A DNA stretch of 64,000 nt from NCBI RefSeq assembly GCF_026107375.2, contig NZ_JAPCIA010000003.1, positions 124,001-188,000 on the forward strand, written 5' to 3'. The position numbers were made by a program, and so were the translations under genes. Source of the stretch: Sphingomonas sp. BT-65 (lineage in GTDB: Bacteria > Pseudomonadota > Alphaproteobacteria > Sphingomonadales > Sphingomonadaceae). Below the pieces are notes generated by a model, which worked only from the letters and a program-made list of their open reading frames with translations, ran no database searches and had not been told where the DNA came from. Below, piece by piece: positions 63,388-64,000 of this stretch; positions within the stretch are counted from its first letter, which is position 1, and the number at the start of each line of letters is the position of its first letter.

Positions 63388-63807
63388 CTAATTCATAAAG
63401 GCTATTCTAGAGCCGGCACCCGCCTTAATATCACCAATGATAGGTACACCATGATTAAGTTCGTAAGGAACATAGCACAAAATCGGACTAGAACTTTTGT
63501 CATCGATAGATATGCTTATCGCATCCACCATATGTCCCGTTTCTTTATCCGTAAGTTCAACATGCGATACAATTGCTACGGTATTGTAGTCGCCTGCGAT
63601 TCCGCCCTCCCTCAGCGAAACTTTCAGAACTTCGCACACGCTATCCGACGTAGGGCGAGGGTCTTCCAGCATAGCCTGAATATGACGAATCTCGCCCTTG
63701 TTCGTCTTAACCACCCCAAAAGGAAAAAACTCCCCGCTCTTCTCGATAAAATGAACAGCAGTGTTAATCCCATCGCTGAGAACCAAATCCATATCTTGAC
63801 GGCTCAT
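63388..63807 (-). CDS. Candidate immunity protein of the upstream toxin module
   Basis: 139 residues from the ATG at 63807 (AAGGTGAGG Shine-Dalgarno five bases away; a GTG at 63816 is an alternative). SRQDMDLVLSDGINTAVHFIEKSGEFFPFGVVKT, DSVCEVLKVSLREGGIAGDYNTVAIVSHVEL and PYELNHGVPIIGDIKAGAGSRIAF; no signal peptide. Fourteen bases after a truncated toxin tail on the same strand. AT-rich like other immunity genes. Family unknown. Confidence 0.7.
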   Translation of the reverse strand: MSRQDMDLVLSDGINTAVHFIEKSGEFFPFGVVKTNKGEIRHIQAMLEDPRPTSDSVCEVLKVSLREGGIAGDYNTVAIVSHVELTDKETGHMVDAISISIDDKSSSPILCYVPYELNHGVPIIGDIKAGAGSRIAFMN

Positions 63808-63820
63808 ATGCCTCACCTTG

Positions 63821-64000
63821 TTAACGGCGATTAAGGTCCATAGTTCTAATCTTAATCGGACTTCCTGGATTCAGATGTTCTCGAAGCAACGGCCCACTGA
63901 TGGTTGTTCTGCTATCGATAATCACATCCACTCGACCGGGATACCCGCTTCGATTCACATGCGCCACATCATCCAGAATCTGAGATGTAAGAGTTTGATA
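63821..64000 (-). CDS. C-terminal end of a toxin (runs off the right edge)
   Basis: 59 codons, ending TAA at 63821-63823: DDVAHVNRSGYPGRVDVIIDSRTTISGPLLREHLNPGSPI... and then a basic end. Reading frame open to the window edge. Position before an immunity-like gene and AT-rich sequence make it a toxin tip, probably of a full-length RHS gene lying to the right. The domain family cannot be named from this short piece. Confidence 0.6.
   Translation of the reverse strand, partial: YQTLTSQILDDVAHVNRSGYPGRVDVIIDSRTTISGPLLREHLNPGSPIKIRTMDLNRR

Overview
The window is a high-GC alphaproteobacterial chromosome segment, most like the Sphingomonadaceae. This rests on gene content (UrcA-family protein, fused malic enzyme/phosphotransacetylase, ScfR/RamB-like regulator, a LysM-containing RHS protein) and on two families of dispersed palindromic repeats of the kind seen between sphingomonad genes. 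Genus is inferred from composition and gene content only; no rRNA gene is present.

Bases 1-38,560 are mostly housekeeping and metabolism: ligA (cut by the left edge) behind an oligopeptidase B gene, uvrB, mutS, maeB, a methyltransferase/MerR pair, a BlaI/M56-peptidase pair with its operator, an acyl-CoA dehydrogenase/SDR pair divergent from an MFS carrier, an AbrB-Doc toxin-antitoxin pair, an RND efflux pair, tspO, ubiK-like, ybjN-like, paiB-like, proC, hemerythrin, MarR, ilvE and tRNA-Gln(TTG). Two oddities stand out: an orphan nuclease-toxin tip before uvrB, and a structured RNA at about 8,171-8,424 carrying an 18-codon ORF behind a 13-base Shine-Dalgarno sequence fully complementary to the 16S rRNA 3' end.

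Bases 38,560-39,520 are AT-richer, nearly gene-free, and contain a coding relic. Bases 39,524-59,643 hold a compact flagellar-type locus in two convergent, tightly overlapping operons: flgF-flgG-flgA-flgH-flgI-flgB-flgC-fliE-fliF-(unknown)-fliH-fliI-fliJ-(unknown)-flgD-flgE-(fliM-like)-fliN-fliO-fliP-(FliA-like sigma)-TPR-(unknown) on +, and fliQ-fliR-flhB-flhA-TPR on -. Export gate, ATPase, rod, rings and hook are encoded. No FliG, flagellin, filament cap, hook-filament junction protein, MotA/B or CheY-binding FliM N-terminus is visible in the window. FliF lacks the large insert in its third ring-building domain, FlgH lacks a lipobox, and FlhB has NPEH instead of NPTH. It reads as a flagellum-related export structure that may not rotate, unless the missing parts lie elsewhere.

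Bases 59,780-64,000 hold a stack of polymorphic-toxin modules on the minus strand: a toxin tail cut by the right edge, its likely immunity gene, a 186-bp repeat, a 5'-truncated RHS/LysM protein ending in an HH-type nuclease-like domain, an overlapping immunity gene, and a second 186-bp repeat. One repeat follows each immunity gene, which suggests that toxin-immunity cassettes are duplicated or swapped by recombination.
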